Assembly (NCBI RefSeq): GCF_029852145.1
Contig: NC_079979.1
Location: forward strand, 15,511,901-15,575,900
From: Microplitis mediator
Lineage: Eukaryota; Arthropoda; Insecta; Hymenoptera; Braconidae
Direction: 5' to 3'
DNA: 64,000 bases
Notes under the pieces: generated by a model
Told to the model about the DNA's origin: nothing
The model's input: the letters and a program-made list of their open reading frames with translations, nothing else
Database searches by the model: none
Shown: piece by piece, positions 34,201-44,200 of the stretch
How the letters are laid out: every line of letters starts with the position of its first letter
Position numbering within the stretch: position 1 is the stretch's first letter
Position numbers and translations under genes: made by a program

Positions 34201-37200
34201 CCTTAAATTTATTTAAAAGTAATATTTATTTTTTTTTTTTAAGATGGTTAATTTCCACTGTAAAAAATTGGGAGTGAATACGGATTTTATTTCAATCCGA
34301 ATTCACTGTCACGGAGTGTTACAAAAAAATTTACTCCGCATATGGAGTAAATAGGGAGTTTTTTTTAGAGGAGTGATTCGGAATGACGCGGATTTTATTT
34401 AAATCCACTTTCACTCCGAGTCGGATTTTTAAAATTTAAATAAATTTCAATTCGGAGTAAATTTCACTTAGATAAAATATTTTTGCTTAGATAAAATTTC
34501 GATTAGATAAATATACAGTCATCCGCTCCGCACTCACTCCGGATTTAATCCTCGTTCACTCCACAAATTTTTTACATATCAAAAAATCTTAGATTTGAAT
34601 TTACCACACAATTTTCATATCATTTTCTTCCATTAAGTTTGAATACTCGTTTTTATTGATGGGTACACATTCTCCATAAAAAAAACCCTTCATCTGACAT
34701 TCAGCATTTCCACAGCATGGTATGAATGAGACACACTGTAATAAAATTTCAAAAAATATATAATTCATTAAATTTTTATTTTTTTTCCGCGTTAAATCAG
34801 AATTTTTTTTTTTCACTTGATAATTTTTAATTAAAAATTTGTTAAAAAATTATTATTTTTTAAAACTTACCGCCGTTCCCACGTCTGAACAGAATCCATC
34901 GGCACTTCTAATTATTGCCATGATCGCGAAAGCCAAAAAAATAATTATCAGCGTTTTTGACATTTTTTTAAAAGTGTTTTCCTAGAAAAAAAATATATAT
35001 ATATATTATTATATAATAAAAATAATAAAATATGTAGCACTTACAGTTGCTTGGACGTCTTATTCGATGAAATCGATAACATATTTATGAGAATGAGAAT
35101 TAGTTGTTTAAATGACGTCAATTGGTTCACAAGTACTTATATAGTCATTAAAAAAGGCTGTTTAAATATTAATAGAGTTTGTGTTTGACGTCTGCAGAAT
35201 TTATTAAGAAATCGTGTAGTAAAAATTATTGTTTTTTTTTTTAATGTAAAAATTGACGAGTGTTCGATAACAGTCATAGGACATCGGTGGGGATTTTTAT
35301 ACCGATGAAAAATAATGACGTGTAGTAAATATTTAATGATTTAGAGTTCAGGTAAAGTAGGTAGCCTTAATACATAAATTAACAATGACTACTTTCATTT
35401 TAAAATAAAATGTAAATTTATACTTGTTACGTAAGTTTATATAAAAATTAAAGTAGTGTTTAAATTTTTATAGAATGAAAAAAAAACTTTTAGTGGACAG
35501 TCGATTTTGCCAAAAAAAATTCTTTTAATAAAAACTGTCCGAAGTATGGAAAAGTTCAAAGTTGATGCTGAATTATATAAATAAATCGTCAATGAATAAA
35601 TAAAATATGTCATATTTTCTTGTGCTTATATATTTTTAAATAATGGAAAATGCAAACAATAATTATAAACTTTAACTTTCCTTCATATCAAATCAGTTAA
35701 TAAATGAATGAAAAATACAAACTAATTTCGTGTAAAAAATTTGTCGAGTGAAAGCGTATCAAATCCGGATGTTTTTTTTTATTTAATTCCCTCGGAGTGA
35801 ATTCCCATATAAAGTCACCGAGCTTCGAAATTTTCCTATAGATCGGCCGATGCCTGGTTTGCAATGATTGGCCAATAAATGGCTAACTATACTGGCCCGT
35901 GCATGGTGAATCATTGGCAGCCGTCTTTTTGCTTATAAAAACGGCGCAAAATTAACCGCCGTTCGTTGGTTTGATCGAGTGCTCTTGATACCAAGCTTTG
36001 GCCGATGATTGATTGCCACGATTGGCCAATGCTTGCGACTGCCATGCTTGGCATACCGTTATCATCCGATATTTAGCCGATCTTCGGCCGATGCTTCAAA
36101 ATTGGCAGCCATTCACGACCCAGTAATGAGCCGATTCTTTTTTTTGTATGGGTTTTACTCTGAAGGGGAGTTGATTTCAATATTAAAACTCTGAATCGGA
36201 GTGAATGCGAATTTAAATAAAATCGAGATCACTCCGAAATCACTCGGCTGTAAAAAAACTCCTTATTCATTCCACAAGCAGAGTAAATTTTTTTAAAACA
36301 CCGTGACAGTGAATTCGGATTTAAATAAAATCCGAATTCACTCCCGATTTTTTACCGTGCATAGTAATCATGAACCTTAAAAATAATTTAAAACTAATAA
36401 AAGTCAAAAATATATCACAGATGTACGAAGGTTTATTTAATTTATTAAGCCGACACAAGAAAATACTCGTGACGTTTATAAACATAAAGTCGTGTAGTTG
36501 GTAACTGCGGCTTATAGAGCTTCGATTAAATATTTATCCACCAAGAGGACATCTGTCACCCTGTCCGATGTCTTCTTTTCCTAGCGAGATATTCTTACAC
36601 AGCTTTCTCCGTCCCCCTTTACTTTTAGACACATTCGCATCCTCCCTTATCCCTTCTCTCTTCTCCCTTCTATATCCGTATTCAATTTAGTTGCACCGTA
36701 CACCCTATACTACACACATCTAACGCCTTGTTAAATTTTATTTAACCCCTGTATTTATTCAACATTAACGCCAGCCGTGTGACTAAACAGGGGGCTCATG
36801 TCCTCATAGACTTGTTGTCAGTCTGGGGTCTGGGGTCTGGAGTCTGGTGTTTTTCCAGTTTAACAATTGAATACATTTGTAAACAGTACTGTTCATTATT
36901 AGCATCATGAATATACACCAAACTAATCTCCATTAATTCTGTTTGTATATGTATATATATTTATTTATTGCGTCCACTCAATACTCGTTTTATTTTTAAA
37001 TAAAAGTATTTATAAAAAATTAATTGCTAATTTTTTTAGACTAAAAAAAAAAATACTGAATTTTTATCAAATGAAGAAACAGTTGTAGAGAAACGAAACC
37101 GGTGTCGCGGCTAATTCGAATGAGCAGACTCAGAAATAACTAGAGAAGAGACGAGAAGAGTAGAGGAGAGGAGAGACAAGAGGCAGGAGTTAGGAGGTAG

Positions 37201-38273
37201 AAAGCAGAAAGCAGAAGCTAAAACGAATGATAAAAATCCAATAGCTGGTGTTTGCAGTCCGGAAAGGGCAATCACGTTCGTCATGGTGTACTATCCCTAC
37301 TACTGTAAGCCTGGATGCTATTGCTCAGCAACCCTGTTGGATTGTCCTGACAGCGTGTTGGGTAGGCCGCCCTCATCCACCCTTCCTGCTCCGCCCCTCG
37401 TCGTTTTTCTTTCTCTCTCTATATACTGTACACATATATATAGATATATAGATATATATGTGTCTGTATGTATGTGAAGTTACCGGTCTCGTATCTGCTG
37501 TCTGCTGGTATCCACCCCAAGTTGATTCCCTCTCTGTCTGTTAGATTCGCGCACTAGCAGACCCGTCGGACTAACGGTAGAGCAAATAAATCCGCTACTT
37601 TAACATGCAGGTCACCGTCGTTTCGTTTGTTTTATTTGTTAAATATTTCATTTGCCAACTAGAACCAATTACGAGCTAGCATCCAGTCCGGCTTTCTGTA
37701 CCCGACCGAGTGTCCGTTAAAATTTTTCTCTGCTCATTGCTAATTTTTTTATTTTTACTTATTTTTAAATTTAAATTTCAAAACACCTTTTTATTAACAT
37801 AATTATTTATTTTTAATTACCAGGTGTGGTTCCAAAATCGGCGAGCCAAATTCCGGAAACAAGAACGCATGGCTCAGCAGAAATCAAGTAGTCAAAACTC
37901 GGTTGGTGTTGACAGTGGAGCATCCAGTCCGATACAAAATAGTGTTAAGGCTGAAAGCAGGTCTCCAAGAAGTCCGGCAACACCTGTAGGTTCAAATAGT
38001 CATTTGTCGTCAACGGAAGTTAAGCCGTTGGCAAATCAAAATTTACTGAGTATTAAACAGCAGCACAGTGACTCTCACAATGAAAATTCATCAAATGGTG
38101 CCGGACGTGGTAGTGCTAGTGGAGGGGGAGGAGGTGGGGGTGCTGGAAGTGGAAGTGGAAGTGCTGGTGGTGGAATCGGTGCCTGGGGATCATGCAGTCC
38201 TCGGTCTTTTTCTACGACACTACCCCCCTATTTACTTGATCCTCTTCCCCTTAAAACTGCAAATTTATATTAA
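25224..38273 (+). CDS. Phox2: Phox2-type paired-class homeodomain transcription factor
   Basis: Exons 25224-25575, 27030-27223 and 37824-38273 join in phase to 331 residues. The N-terminus MDYSYLNQ and CGYGDLGSCSQMSQAAYRY match the Phox2 leader. The homeodomain (about residues 135-194) has RRIRTTFTSAQLKELERAF, HYPDIYTREEIAMKIDLTEA and, across the exon 2/3 junction, RVQ|VWFQNRRAKFRKQER. The split between homeodomain positions 46 and 47 is usual for paired-class genes, and Gln at position 50 is present. Family knowledge: Phox2 drives autonomic/visceral and some motor neuron identity. Ala runs, His-rich and Gly/Ser-rich tracts flank the homeodomain. The C-terminal end after the Gly-rich tract does not match the usual Phox2 tail, so another isoform or a lineage-specific end is possible. 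The 10.6-kb second intron contains a separate minus-strand gene. Confidence 0.93.
25936..26955. mobile_element. Family F element interrupted by a hAT-like element, itself carrying a mariner-like hairpin
   Basis: Outer family F ends: CACAGGAAAAAAAGGATTTC (25936) and the inverse GAAATCCTTTTTTTTCTGTG (ending 26953). Inside, 26053-26928 has hAT-like ends (T/C)AGGGTGGCCAC flanked by a direct GCCAA (26048-26052 and 26929-26933). Inside that, 26185-26650 has ends CACTAGTTATAAAAATTAAGG and the inverse ...TAACCAGTG flanked by TA on both sides. None has an intact transposase. It lies in Phox2 intron 1. Confidence 0.7.
27417..28250. other. Non-repetitive island downstream of Phox2 exon 2
   Basis: This stretch has higher complexity and G+C than the surrounding intron and no recognised repeat or ORF. 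Several TAAT cores are present (for example AATTAAATTACC near 27435). It is a candidate intronic regulatory region only. Confidence 0.3.
28361..29143. repeat. Family E hairpin element, copy 1
   Basis: Ends AATCGGGAGTGAATTCGGATT and the inverse CGTTCACTCCGCTAATTTTTTAC enclose repeated GGAGTGAATT / CTCCGCATATGGAG motifs. The centre (28520-28990) carries repeats of TCCTCAAAATCCTCAATGA. Other copies lie at 34258-34575, 35731-36354 and 59938-60193. A short family F remnant lies at about 29148-29195. Confidence 0.7.
29196..31135. other. Phox2 intron 2, AT-rich part without recognised gene
   Basis: No exon seen. Two similar segments around TAGATCTAGAAGATC(T/C)ATGGA (29687 and 29843) are a diverged local duplication of about 155-bp spacing. 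30440-31020 is less repetitive. Confidence 0.45.
31138..31412. mobile_element. Mariner-like hairpin element flanked by TA
   Basis: Ends CACTGATAAAAAAGTTGACT and the inverse AGTCAACTTCTTTATCAGTG are flanked by TA at 31136-31137 and 31413-31414. Nearly the whole element is an imperfect palindrome built from TCAAGAAT and ATCATTTTCTTCAAAATGAT units. No transposase, so a non-autonomous Tc1/mariner-type element. Confidence 0.75.
31453..31695. repeat. Family F element, partial
   Basis: CAGAAAAAAAGGATTTCTTG end followed by repeated GGGGCGAGAAAAGATTTTT and CAAGAAAT segments. The right end is missing or decayed. Confidence 0.5.
33598..33954. repeat. Family F element with inserted 137-bp hairpin (33648-33784)
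   Basis: Outer ends CACAGAAAAAAATGATTTC and TTTTTTCTGTGTAA. The insert has paired ends ATAGTATATTACATACCT and AAGGTGCGTATACTAT, TCAGAGCACATGT with ACATGTGGTCTGA, and a GGCCGAGGCGAAGCCGAGG core that is itself a palindrome. A second GC-rich palindrome (GCCGGAAAGTTGCAACTT and GTTGCCACTTTCCGGC) follows at 33800-33865. Confidence 0.6.
34258..34575. repeat. Family E hairpin element, copy 2
   Basis: CTGTAAAAAATTGGGAGTGAA start and inverse TTCACTCCACAAATTTTTTAC end. It begins 25 bp past the stop codon of the cystine-knot gene, so that transcript probably ends inside it. Confidence 0.75.
34601..34963 (-). CDS. Small secreted Cys-rich peptide with cystine-knot (ICK-like) spacing
   Basis: Two coding exons (34963-34871 and 34735-34601) with a 135-bp GT-AG intron, phase 0, encode 75 residues. 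Residues 1-23 form a clear signal peptide: short charged start, hydrophobic core and small residues before the likely cleavage near 22-23. The mature part has exactly six cysteines (25, 32, 38, 39, 44, 54) spaced C-x6-C-x5-CC-x4-C-x9-C, which fits the inhibitor-cystine-knot consensus, followed by an acidic tail of about 20 residues. Known ICK peptides include ion-channel ligands, venom components, antimicrobial and neuromodulatory peptides; the sequence does not tell which. It is antisense to Phox2 inside that gene's last intron. Upstream there is a spliced 5' UTR exon and TATA box. I do not recognise a named orthologue. Confidence 0.8.
34982..35143 (-). promoter_or_regulatory. TATA box, 5' UTR exon and UTR intron of the cystine-knot gene
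   Basis: On the minus strand, TATATAAG at 35143-35136 would set the start near 35110. The 5' UTR exon then ends at 35045 before GTAAGT. A 63-bp intron (35044-34982) ends in TCTAG, and the coding exon begins at 34981, 18 bp before the ATG. All signals are in the right order and spacing. Confidence 0.65.
35731..36354. repeat. Family E element, copy 3, with a CCCATA...TATGGG insertion (35804-36152)
   Basis: Outer ends GTAAAAAATTTGTCGAGTGAA and the inverse ATTCACTCCCGATTTTTTAC. The 349-bp insert begins CCCATATAAAG and ends TTTTGTATGGG, with TT on both sides. It contains several ATTGGCCAAT/GCCGATC segments and breaks a GGAGTGAATTT motif intact in the other copies. Confidence 0.65.
36420..37250. 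other. Phox2 intron 2, low-repeat segment
   Basis: No gene seen. The stretch has moderate complexity and includes a purine-rich GAGAAGAG/GAGGAG run at about 37140-37215 just upstream of the Cys-rich candidate exon. Confidence 0.35.
37257..37361 (+). other. Candidate exon with LRRNT-like cysteine pattern
   Basis: Bounded by a plausible acceptor (GTGTTTGCAG ending about 37256) and donor (GTAGG at about 37362), this GC-richer stretch reads, from ATG 37283, YYCKPGCYCSATLLDCPDSV. The spacing C-x3-C-x-C-x6-C is that of leucine-rich-repeat N-terminal caps. No leucine-rich repeats follow in the window, and using it in Phox2 would break the homeodomain. It may be chance. Confidence 0.25.
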
Positions 38274-38722
38274 AAAAAAAAATAATAATAATTATTATTA
38301 TTTATTAAGAGAGATCAATGCAATTTAAATTTTTATTTAAATTACTGTCCATTAAATAATTGTGTACATAGACGGGTATTATTATTTAAAATTTTTAAAT
38401 ATTATTGATATGCACAATTGTTGCATCTGAATACTGCGATTTAATGTAATGAGTTATCATAAATTTATGTTAGTTAAGTATTAATTGTGATATTCGTGGT
38501 GTGGAATACCACGGATTTAAGTCGAACATATATATGTATAAATATATATTTGGATTATACAGGGTGCAAGGGTGTCCTGCGTTGATCACAACGTCCATTT
38601 TTTTTTTCTTAGTAATTAAAGTTTAATTTTTTTAAAGACGATGGTGAGTTATGATTTTATGAGCAATGGAAGTACGTAGTCATCCGTGCACATATTAAAT
38701 TAATTATCATTATTATTGTATC

Positions 38723-38728
38723 AATAAA
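38723..38728 (+). terminator. Phox2: Phox2 poly(A) signal
   Basis: AATAAA in TCAATAAAGTGTG follows the stop codon by 450 bp. The interval has no other gene and is a normal AT-rich 3' UTR. Confidence 0.55.
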
Positions 38729-38857
38729 GTGTGAATGAAGTAAATATTAAAAAAATAAAAACTTGTACATTTGTTGCTATAAATATATGACATCGGTGTT
38801 TTATACGTTTGTTTACGATTATTTATGAACTTACCGTACTTTTTTTTTTAAACTTTT

Positions 38858-40346
38858 ACAGAAAAAATGGATTTTTTGGCGCGAGAAAAATTTTGAATTA
38901 TGAAATTAAGGGACCACTAGTGTGACGGTCTGAAAAAAAAAAAAGATTTTTGGGAATTTTTTTAGGGAAAACTACTGGATGGAATGTTTTAATGTTTTAA
39001 GGATATATTTGTGGATATATAATAAATATAAGATAAAATTTGTGGACCAAAAAATTGAAAATTTAGCGAATTATTCGCAATCTTCCAAGGCTCCAAAAAA
39101 ATGTCCCCCTACTGCTGCAGTGACTTTCAAAGTGGATGAAATAAAAAAAATAAAAAAGTTTATTGAACTTGAAGGTATTTTCTGTACCATGACCCTCGAT
39201 CAAAAGAAAAATTGAAATATAAGAAAATGGCGGAATTTAAAAAAAAAAGTTTCAAATTTCGCGCGAAAATTTGATGATTTTTGGCCTGGCAAAATTACAT
39301 TTTCTATTCGATGGAAAAACTGGAGGTTCGTGGTATGGAGAAACATATAAAAGAAGCTGCAATAAGAATCAAATCGATTGGATGATTTGTCTTCGAGTGA
39401 TAACTGCAGCAATTTTGAAAAATGTATTTTGGAGAACCGATGCGCGGCTGCTCTTCGGCCCTGATTAAAAATACTCATTGAAAAGTATTGAAAAAGATGA
39501 GGATTGAATGCTTTTGAATACTTCCTATACCACAAGGTTTTCATCTGGACATAAAATTAATACTTTTCAATCATATTGAATCTAAAAATAATATAAGAAT
39601 TTCCCAACTTCCAAAGAATTGAAAAAGATTCCTCGTCAATAACAAAAAAGTTTCAAATTTTAGGGTTACGAGTAGCATTGAAAAAAATTCGAATAAATTG
39701 ACAGTTTTCAATCTTTCTAAATCTTCCTCAATACCAAAATAGTTCCATATTTCGAATTATGACTTGAATTGAAATAAATTGAAATGAATTCACATTTTCG
39801 AATCTTTCTGAATCTTTTTCAATAGCAAAATAGTTTCACATTTCAAGTCAAGTGTAGGATTAAAATAAATTGAGAATCTTTAATTTTTCTGAATCCTTCT
39901 CAATACGAACATAGTTCCATATTGGAAGGTATTATTGAAATGATGAAAGATTGAATTCTTTTCAACACTCTTGAATTCCATTATAAGAATTAGAAAGTAT
40001 TCAAATGATCGAAATTTCAATTCCATTTAATATTTTTAAAAATCTCCGTATGGATTGAAAAGAATTTAAATAATTTTCAATGAGTATTTTTAATCAGGGA
40101 GACGGCTGTTACTCAAAAAAACTAATTGAGATGTGCACTGGAAATTTTACTGTTATTTTCGACGCTATAGACTATCGGATTTTGGGGAAAAAAAAAATGA
40201 TTCTTTCAAAATTCCACACTAATATAAAAATTTGCCCCAGAAAATTTTCGTTTTAAATAAATACTGCAAAAAATTTCTTAGGGCAAGTGGAAATTTTTTT
40301 GGGTCAAGTAAAAATCTTTTGCGCCGAGAAATTTTTTTTTCTGTGT
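38858..40346. mobile_element. Long family F element with nested CCCTGATTA foldback (39459-40099)
   Basis: Ends ACAGAAAAAATGGATTTTTTGG and the inverse CGAGAAATTTTTTTTTCTGTGT. It is longer than other copies and has non-hairpin internal sequence with short open frames (38979-39215 and 39271-39468) that I do not recognise. The nested 641-bp unit has ends CCCTGATTAAAAATACTC and the perfect inverse GAGTATTTTTAATCAGGG, and internal repeats of AATCTTTCTGAATCTT. Confidence 0.6.
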
Positions 40347-41277
40347 AAAAAAAAAAAAAATTTATTAATTTTTCAAATTTGAATTTCACAAATTTTAATA
40401 TAAAAAATTAGTCAAAAAGTTTTTTTTCTCTTAATTTTTTAAAAGGACAAATAAACAGGAAATAAAAATGAATAATAAATATGTAAATTTTAAATCTTAT
40501 ATTTATTGAAAATATTTTTAAATCTTTATTTATCGTAATACACAATAAAATTAATCATTTTAACATAAAATAATAATAATAACGTTAATTTAATAATTAA
40601 TAATATTTAGTATATTATTTTTAATTATAACCGTGTATTAAAACGCGCACTAAATTACGTTATTAATTTCGTAACGAATAAAATATCCGCGAGCTAAATC
40701 AATATAATTAAAAAAAAAGAAAATAAATAAATAAAAAAAAATAACAAATACCCGATGTATATCCAAGGTAAGTAATTTTATTGAAACATGGATAAAAAGT
40801 TCAGGTATTGTTTGTTTGCTCTCGGCATTTTGACGTTCAATTATTGTACAAAATAAAACTCGTCTCTTTTTTTTTATTATTTATTTTTAAAACGTTCGTT
40901 CGTATTGACACAACTAAATAAAATATTTTATTTTTTTACCCATCGATAATTTTTAAAATAAATTTTTTTTTTTATTAAATTATCAATCAAATTCAGCGAA
41001 AATTAATAAATCATATATTGATATTTAAATTAATAAATAAAATTTTTAAATTATTAATTAATTAATTAATTAATTAAAAATAAAATCGTCTTGTTCGTCT
41101 CGCTGTTAACTCGAATCCGCGGTAACCTGACGATTATTTAAATATCTAGTTATCGTTGGCTCATTACTTATTTATTAATTAATTTAATGAAAACCGATTT
41201 ATAAACAGAAAAAAATAATGAAAATAATGAAGATTAAATAATTATAATTATTATTATGATTATAATAAATAAATAAA
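40347..41277. other. AT-rich intergenic DNA and Mlp84B 3' UTR
   Basis: No gene seen. On the minus strand AATAAA (forward TTTATT, about 41170-41175) lies about 100 bp past the Mlp84B stop codon and is a likely poly(A) signal. Confidence 0.5.
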
Positions 41278-44200
41278 TTAAGCCATCGTTAAAGTACCGG
41301 CGCCCATACCAAAACCAACACCACGTGGTCCAAATTTACGTCCATAACATCCGCGACAGTAGATGTCACCGTCAGGTCCGTCATTAAGATTTGTCGAGTC
41401 TAATGAACGATGGCAGGCACCACAACTGAAACAACGTTTGTGCCAAAGTCTGTCCTTGGAGATCATTTGTTCGGCAGCATAAACTGGGTAACCGCAACGT
41501 GAACACCCGTGTCCATCGGTACTTTTTGTGCCCAATTGTGGTTTTGAGTCAATGCTGTAAATTTAAAATGTCAATATTTTATTTCAATTAAAATAATTTA
41601 CTTGATATTTTTAAAAGTAATTGAATAGTCGCTTACAATGAAGGTGCGCCGTCGCCGTTAGTCGATGTCAGAGTTGGAGTGTGACCAAATCCAAAGCCTT
41701 TGGGTCCAAAGAGTTTGCCGTAACACGAGCGACAGTGAATCTCCTTGTCAGGTCCATCGCAAGCGAGCATTGAGTCTAAAGGCCGATGACACTCGGCACA
41801 GTTGAAACATTTTTTGTGCCACATTGTCCCTTTGGCAAGTTGTTGCTCGGCAGCGAATACCATTCCACCGCATCGGGGACAGCCCTGACCTGCTGGTGCT
41901 TTTATTGAAGTTGTATCTGGGCTAGCGAATGGTCTACTTGCTGAGATTTGTTCTTCTCTATATATTTATAAATCGTTTTATTTTTATTTAAATATATATA
42001 TACATATAAAAATAATCATGGTGACCACAGGTTTTTGAAACTTAAATTCCCGGGCTTTTACAGGTACTCCAGTAAAATAATTTTAAAATTCCCTGACCAT
42101 ATGTAGTAATATTGAATCATTGGAAATATTTATTTAATTCAAATAAAATGGTATAAGTCAGTTCAATAAATAATCGATCATTGCCGTACGGAAAAAGTAT
42201 ATATCCGCATATATACACTGTGAAAAATTCCCAATAAATTTTACTATTGGTGCATAGAAACACCGGACTATAAGAAAACTGATTCATAATTTACAAGTGT
42301 CCCATAGTAAATGTATGCGCAGACTACACGATTGTGGCCTATGCACATACGTTTACTATGGGACACTTGTAAATTTTGAATCAGTTTTCTTATAGTCCGG
42401 TGTTACTATGCACCCATAGTCAAATTTGTTGGGAATTTTTCACAGTGTATGGGCAAATCTAAATATATGCCGCATATATGAGACATATACTCAATTTTGC
42501 CCGTAGATGTCCCGGCTATATACTTTTTCCGTACGGGAATGTTCATAGGTTTTTTTTATTTATTGAATGCATAATTTTTATTTTTTATTTTAAATCTGTT
42601 CTTGTATTAATTACTTACTCTGTAATAAAATATAAATGAACTTTTCGTTTTCTAACAGCCTTTTTAATTATCGGCTTTATTTTTTCGCTATTGGAATCAA
42701 TACAAATTTTTTTCAAGGCGGTATTACAATCGCATTCGCGCCGCGCTACTTTTTGAACAGTTTTGACAGAAAAAAAAAAATTTATGGGATTTTTTCAGTC
42801 AAAAGAAAAAAAAAGTAAAAATTTTCCAGCTTTGTGACGAAATTCCCTGACTTTCCCTGATTTTTCCAGTATATTTATAATTCCCTGACATTTCCAGGTT
42901 TTTCAGAAATGTGGCCACCATGAATAATAATTTAAAAACTTACGTAAGACCATCAGTTTGTAAAAATCCAGATCCACAAGCAAATCCATAACCATGAGGT
43001 CCCCATTTTTTTCCATAACAAGTTTTACAGTAAACGTCTTTATCAGGACCATCGCAAGCTATTATCGAGTCAAGTGTTTTCGAACAATCGTGACACTTGA
43101 AACATTTTCTGTGCCACTCGCGACTTTTCGCTAGAACTTGTTCCGCGGCGAACACTACGCCCCCACAACGAGGACATCCTTTTCCTGGCGGTGCTTTTAT
43201 GCACGCAGTGTCCACCACTGTAGTGCGTGGGGCTGCATCGCTATTTTTTTTCAAATAATATACATATGTTATTATTATTGATAATCGATCGAGTACCGAT
43301 TAAATTCTTTATTGAAATTCAAAAACTGGTACATGCATTTTTAAATTTGTTTATTTTACATCAAAGTAGGTAATGCCATTAGTAACTTTTTTTTTTTAAT
43401 TAACCCAAAATAAAATTGAAATTTTTTAAAATAATGAAGGGATGCAGCAATAGCATTAAATAAGCAATTTTTCAAATTATCAATAAAAGTAATTTTTTTG
43501 GTTACAAAAAATTTTAAATTAATGGACAAGGATAATTAAGGATTATGAAGGACAATTAAAAATATTAATATTTCCCGTGTAAAAAACATTTCGAAAGACC
43601 GTTGACTATTTTAAGCTTCAAATTGTGACACAACTTTTTTTAAACTTTTTAAAATTCAAAGGAAAAATCAATGATTGAAAGGACTATCAAAATACAGTAA
43701 AAAAAGTTGAGAAACCGGTCAAAGTCTGATTTCTGAGGCCGTATTTTGCACTGGAAAAATATCACAAAATTTATCATTTTTAATGAACACAAAAAAAGGA
43801 TTTTTTGGCGAGAAAAATATTTTGGATTATGAATTGAGGACAAAAATTTTTTACGACTCGAAAAAATTTCTCAACATGAAAATTTTTGTTTTCCCTCAAT
43901 TTATAATTCAAAATTTTCTTGGGGCGAGTAAAAATTTTTGCACTTAGCCCTAGTTTTTTTTTTGTATTTTTAGACGTTCGAAAATCGTTTAAAAGAAGTT
44001 CGTTGTTATTTCGGTATTTGAAGTTTAGAACAGCCAACATTTTTTCAAGTATTTTTTTTCACACAGGTTATTAATACATAAATAAAATGAGCATTAAAGG
44101 ACGCGCGTACCCATCGTCCTCAATGTCGCACTGCAGCCCCAGCCATACAAGTCCTGCATGACCAATGCCCCGCGGCCCGAATTTCTTCGGATAGCAAGCT

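Noticed and set aside
38979..39468. Short open frames inside the long family F element, considered as transposase remnants
   Set aside because: No catalytic motif or recognisable domain. They are too short and broken to assign.
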